Positions 59,522-64,000 of a DNA stretch of 64,000 nucleotides are shown piece by piece. Numbering within the stretch: the stretch's first letter is position 1; every line of letters begins with the position of its first letter. Below the pieces are notes generated by a model that saw only the letters and a program-made list of their open reading frames with translations, was not told where the DNA came from and did not search any database. The stretch is taken from the NCBI GenBank assembly GCA_030490835.1, contig CM059971.1, forward strand, positions 97,740,595 to 97,804,594, read 5' to 3'. The position numbers were made by a program, and so were the translations under genes. This DNA comes from Annona cherimola (lineage: Eukaryota > Streptophyta > Magnoliopsida > Magnoliales > Annonaceae).

Positions 59522-59705
59522 AGGATAAGAGTATTTCTTTTCTGTTCTTTTTTGATGGGTAGGGATAAGAGTATTTCTTTTCTTTTCTTTTCTTTTTTGA
59601 TGGGTAGGGATAAGAGTATTTCTTTTCTTTTCTTTTTTGATGGGTAGGGATAAGAGTATTTCTTTTCTTTTCTTTTCTGATGGGTAGGGATAAGAGTATT
59701 TCTTA
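59522..59705 (+). repeat. Minisatellite, about 4.5 units of 36-50 bp
   Basis: The unit starts ggataagagtatttcttttc, continues with a variable number of ttttc repeats and ends ttttgatgggta. Unit length varies only through the TTTTC count. The long open frame on the minus strand is a by-product of the repeat. Confidence 0.88.
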
Positions 59706-60406
59706 TATACTATTTTTAACAAGTTAGTTGGACATGTTCAATTGGTTACTATACAGATTAATGGTATATAAACATACAACTCTAATTCATTTATTTATTT
59801 AAATAGTTGAATAGGTTGACCGGTCATCAACCATTGGTTCAAAAATTCAAACTCAGCCTTATTTATAAATGAATTTGACGGATGAGTTTATAAGTTTACC
59901 TAATCAGTTAACACCCCTGGTCACTACACAACAATTCTCCAATCAGCTGTTAAATCAGGTGTTTGAACTATGAAGCAGATAACGCTGACACACCTGATCC
60001 TGTGGTCCTAAGTATGCATTCGCGGATAGCATATATGTTATCCGATAGCTCTACCACAAGCATACGATATACATGTGAACATAACCTTTCCAATGAATGA
60101 GACTTGCGGCGGCCAAAGCAATCCTTGTTTTGTAGCACATCCAATCCACATATGATTGCAGGAATAGGAAGATTCTTTGTTGATTGGATGGATAGGAATC
60201 CAGCTTGTGTTTGTGTCCGGAAGGAAGACACGACTTCCTCCCGCATCCAAGCACTTGCCATTCTTCTTTTTCCTAACCACGCGGACCCTACTAAAAGGCA
60301 TGCGCATACTCTATATATATAGCAAATTAACAACTAATTAGTTCCCATATTTAATAAAATTATCACATTAATCAACTAACATACAGTTAAAGTACATGAA
60401 AACCTA

Positions 60407-60419
60407 GGCTCAGATACCA
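60407..60419 (-). other. Possible primer binding site of an LTR retrotransposon relic
   Basis: On the minus strand TGGTATCTGAGCC differs from the usual tRNA-Met primer site at one base and directly follows a CA dinucleotide, as after a 5' LTR. The supposed LTR would extend right from 60420, but I cannot find its far end, a partner LTR or any Gag or pol sequence. It could be chance. Confidence 0.3.
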
Positions 60420-60982
60420 TGCGTATTTAAATCTTTGATTTTGCATTAGGACTAACTAGCTTAATGGCAGTTGGCATTCACTGCCCTGGACCCATCAAGA
60501 CAAGTCAAGTCCCAAGAGGCACCTGTACAACTATGGGGCTTGATTATTTGCTTCCGGGCACAAATGGTTGCACTTATGTCCTACATGCAAATCCATTTAT
60601 TTTATTTTTGCTCGTGGAAAAATGATTTTTTATTTTTAAAATTGAAATAAAATAGTATGTAGATTTCTTAATTAGCCAGATTTCACAGAAAGGAAGGTAT
60701 AGATGCGATCTACACATGAATAAAAAATTTAAAAAATTAAAAAAATAGATTTGCTAGCCACAGACAAATGCTACTATTTGCACCCAACCGCAAATGATTT
60801 TTTTTTTCTGACAATGAACAGCAAATGATTAAGCCAATACAAATGTATAAGAAAATGACATTCCGCTGACACATTCTATTTGTACAAATGCATTGCAAAG
60901 AGAAGCCAAAAAAAATATATCTATTTATCTTAAATTACACATGATCAAAAGAGTAGATGATACAAGTGAATTAAAAAGGCAG

Positions 60983-63900
60983 CTAGAAAGATCGAAGGTC
61001 GACTTCCCGCGTCCATGCACACCTATCTTGAGTGTGTATGTGCCAGTAGGTCTGTGCAATCGCATCTGGATCCAACGAGATGTTGGAGCTCGACTCCCCA
61101 CCACCTAATCTTTGCACCCTCGATCTGCAAGATGCAGATTGATTAATGGGTCGTAATAATAATAATAACACCAACAACATCAACATGTAATGCATTCAAT
61201 AGTGTAGGTTACTCTAATTCCTAAATGGATTATTTAAGGAATAATATTATATTGAGTAATGATTGAATACATAAGTATAATGATCACCTCCATACTTACT
61301 CTTGATTTTTAAATTTCAAAATATGTTTTTAAAATCTAAACCATTGATCATATTTAACGCATATTATTTTATAATAACATCAGAAATAATTTTCATTAAA
61401 AACTTATATTTTATAAAAATAATATCTTTTGACGGTGAATATGTAATCTCTGAAAGTTTTGAAAAATATATAGTATGAAAGGCTCCGCTTTATTACATAG
61501 AAGTGGTTATATGTAGCCCTTTCAAACTTTAAGATCCTAATACTTCATAGAGAATTTGATTTAGTTATTATATTTAACATTATTTGTTTAGTTATTAGAC
61601 AAACTTTCATCCAAATCAATTATATGTATAAACCACATTTGTTAAAATATATATGTAAAATCCATTTAAATATCTAGTAAAATACAACTATACTTTATAA
61701 AATCAATTATCCATATAATAATAATATTTTAAATAGTTTAAATGTTGAAAATATCAGTGTTTGTCAGAACCGGACCGGCCGGTCGAACCGGTCCAGTTCC
61801 CGGTTCAATGCTACACGGTTCGGTTCAAATACTGAAAACCGTCCAAACCGGCGAACTGGCGGTCGAACCGGAAGAACCGGTCCAACCAGGTTCGACCGGT
61901 TGGACGGGTAATATATATTAAAAAAAAACGAACCAAAAATATTTTCGTCGAATACTCGAATCGCCCGCTCGTCCTCTTCAGTCCTCGTTTCCCCCTTCAC
62001 GAAGGCATGAAAAATAAACCTAGCCTGCCGCTCCTGAGTCCCGCCATCGTCGAAAATGGAAAACCCACCTCGCCGCCCGCCTGCGTAGAGGTTGTCATCC
62101 TCGTCGCCGTTCGCAGCATCGCAGCCCGCGCGCGCGCCCGCCAGCGTCGTTCTCATCACGCGCGCCTGCCCACACTGTCCCAATCGGCCAATCCTAACAC
62201 CTTTCCCCTCGAGGACGAGAAAAGGCCAACTTCAGTGGTCCGCACATCCACATCAAAAATCATTCATCGCCGATAGATAACTGGGAAGTCCAATAATTCT
62301 CAATTTTTCCCATTTCCGTTTGCCGTCATTTCTGCCTAACTATACTTGTGCTAGGCTCCCATTGCAGGCCTCGTTCTCATTGCCGTCATTTTAAAATCTA
62401 TGTTTTATGAAAATGATGCATTTAATTGTTTATACTTTATAGACTTCTACATTTTTATTTTTTTGCTGAATATAGGAAATATTCTTAATTTTTATATTAT
62501 TATAAGTTATTTAATTGTTCAAATTTTCAACACTAACTGATTTGTTTTATTTCTTATTTTGTCAGGTATGTTTATAGCAATTCATCAAGGTACCGAGATA
62601 AAGAGGAAAAATTAAAGAACCAACAACCAAACAACAATGGTCATGGCTTATTACAAGTTAAGTATTTCAGGTTAGTTAATGTAGTTAATTTTTCTAAAAT
62701 TCATGATTAAAGAATTTTAAAAACTTGCTATTAGTTTTTTCCGCATGTTTTGTACTTATATTGTGGTCATTAAAATTTAACATATATATTTAGAATTTAT
62801 AAAAATAAAATTTTATCAATATATTTATTTAAAATTTTAAAAAAATTAATATTTATAACATCATAAATATGTCATGCTGACGTCACCGGTTCGAACCGGT
62901 TTGATTAATCGGTTCGACCGGTTCGAACCAGACCAGGTCCTTTACCGGTTCGATCACCGATTCGGTTCTGACAATATTGGAAAATATAACTTTAAAATAA
63001 ATATTTAGCATCAAACTATTTTACACATTCTTAGATGTGGTCCATCCAGAGTGATATAAGATAAATGAACAGATTTCTATAATAATATAAATAATATTAA
63101 ATATAATGGATAAAATATATTTTTCATAAAGGATTAAAATATTAAAAATGGTAAGTGGTTAAGGATTTCATATAAAAAAATTTCAACGTATGTAGTTTTT
63201 GGAATCATAAATAAATAATATACATAAACACGATAAATGGTTCGGATATTTACAAAAAATATTTTAAAATTAAAAAACAGAAGGCAAGCATGGAGGCTTC
63301 TATTCTAAGTATTAAATCATTCATCTGTGATATGTTGAATTGCGATACGTACCTGGGTGGGCCAATGACTCCGTCGATGATCACATGAGCGACGTGAATG
63401 CCCATGGGCTGGAACTCCTTGGCCAGGCATTGCGACAGGGCTCGGAGGGCGAATTTCCCACAGCCTGCATGCGGCACAACACAGACGCTAGTCTAGTCCA
63501 TTCTCTCTCGTAATCACCAAGCAAAAAAAAGAAAAGAAAAATACTATCTGTCTAAGCACTCACTCAATTCACAGTAGCCGGAGATTCCTTCTACAGAAGC
63601 TGAGGAACCCGTGAAGAGAATTGTCCCCTTTCCTCGCTCCACCATCCCCGGTATAACCTTGGATATATATGATCATATTATAGCCGTAAAGAAACCAAAA
63701 AAGATAGAAAGAAAGAGTAGGTTGCGAATCTCAGTAGACGATTGGAATTGTCTCTACTGAAATCACTTTCAATCTAGTCTTCATCGCATATAACTTGTTA
63801 ATAACATATAATATTGAAAATCATAAGTGCATATAATTTATAGATATATGAATGAATAAATACCTGCTGGGCGCAGTGGAAAGGGCCAACGGCGGAGACG

Positions 63901-64000
63901 GCGAGTGATGTTTGGAAAGAGTCGAGGCGGATATGGGTGAAATTCGGGGGTGGCTGCCATGAAACAGGCTGGCCTCCTCCTGCATTATAGACCAGCACCT
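60983..64000 (-). CDS. Short-chain dehydrogenase/reductase (SDR) family protein; 5' part outside window
   Basis: Four exons on the minus strand join in frame: 64000-63864 (entering from the right), 63657-63564, 63464-63353 and 61124-60983 (TAG). The first has the SDR YNAGGG motif after the Rossmann core. The second has PGMVERGKGTILFTGSSAS, where the Ser of the classical site sits. The third has CGKFALRALSQCLAKEFQPM and the fourth DPDAIAQTYWHIHTQD. In classical SDRs Tyr stands four residues before the Lys; here that place is Leu (ELSCGK), so the usual YxxxK is missing. Plant homologues I recall share the CGKFALR form, so this may be normal for the subfamily. Substrate unknown. The last intron (61125-63352) carries a repeat and a nested hAT-like element. 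The cofactor-binding N-terminus lies outside the window. Confidence 0.88.
61485..63150. repeat. Dispersed AT-rich repeat, family D copy 3, split by a hAT-like element
   Basis: The left half (61485-61754) aligns with 2711-3000 (tttgtttagttattagacaa, aaccacatttg, tagtttaaatgttgaaaat). The right half (62980-63150) continues with atatttagcatcaaact, gatgtggtcca and aatataaataatattaaatat. The break is exactly the hAT insertion, showing that D is older. Confidence 0.65.
61755..62979. mobile_element. Non-autonomous hAT-like element (1225 bp) nested in a family D repeat in the last SDR intron
   Basis: GAAAATAT stands on both sides (61747-61754 and 62980-62987), an exact 8-bp target duplication. It starts CAGTGTTTGTCAGAACCGG and ends in the near-inverse, ...cggttctgacaatattg. 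Subterminal zones are dense in gaaccggttcgacc palindromes. The GC-rich block 61940-62280 is open on both strands but has no transposase motif. The uninserted sequence can be inferred from the two other family D copies. Confidence 0.92.

Noticed and set aside
59519..59722. Lys-rich 67-codon minus-strand frame
   Set aside because: It is simply the translation of the minisatellite.
59968..60333. 121-codon minus-strand frame near the primer-like site
   Set aside because: Three minus-strand frames are open here together, none resembling Gag or any known protein.
61764..62183. 139-codon minus-strand frame in the nested hAT-like element
   Set aside because: It spans the subterminal palindromes, has no DDE or BED-type motif and is balanced by open frames on the other strand; it reflects GC-rich repeats.

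Overview
The window looks like nuclear DNA of a flowering plant. Genes carry many GT-AG introns and are well spaced, and the DNA between and inside them is AT-rich and full of small DNA transposons, one young Copia retrotransposon and decayed LINE and LTR pieces. I cannot name the species. A woody dicot or magnoliid is a guess only. I see no rRNA, tRNA, CRISPR array or organelle gene block.

Layout, left to right. (1) 407-4485 (+): the 3' two-thirds of a prolyl-oligopeptidase-family (S9) peptidase gene in seven exons, with Ser, Asp and His of the triad all visible. (2) 4712-5155: a probable solo LTR. (3) 7260-12585 (-): a complete Copia element with two 639-bp LTRs, a 5-bp target duplication, tRNA-Met primer site and polypurine tract. 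Its LTRs differ at one base, but its pol frame is broken by two indels. (4) 12586-20546: no gene recognised; several MITEs, a head-to-head MITE pair and a run of 30 G. (5) 20615-28051 (+): a complete 11-exon CDPK-related kinase (CRK), 600 residues, with three transposon insertions in its introns and a 15-codon uORF. (6) 28052-33357: MITE-rich intergenic DNA. (7) 33358-38682 (+): a nine-exon gene for a 596-residue SAP-domain protein with an acidic N-terminus and a Cys-rich C-terminus, resembling plant 'zinc finger CCCH 62-like' proteins. (8) 39536-41791 (+): an intronless 751-residue P-class PPR gene, close to Arabidopsis EMB2745. (9) 43298-50527: a 7.2-kb PIF/Harbinger transposon with near-perfect 24-bp inverted ends, a decayed DDE transposase, a Myb/SANT-like gene and a small third ORF with an RNase H1 N-terminal (viroplasmin-type) domain. 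A 1.37-kb hAT-like element is inserted in it. (10) 50528-60982: intergenic, with a further hAT-like element, MITEs, a LINE 3' relic and a minisatellite. (11) 60983-64000 (-): the 3' four exons of a short-chain dehydrogenase/reductase gene whose last intron holds a hAT-like element nested inside an older repeat.

The five host genes are unrelated neighbours, not a pathway or cluster. The most unusual feature is the Harbinger element with its extra RNase H1-N-domain ORF. The clearest mechanistic signal is four non-autonomous hAT-like elements, each with inverted ends and an 8-bp target duplication readable directly from the sequence (three exact, one 7 of 8).
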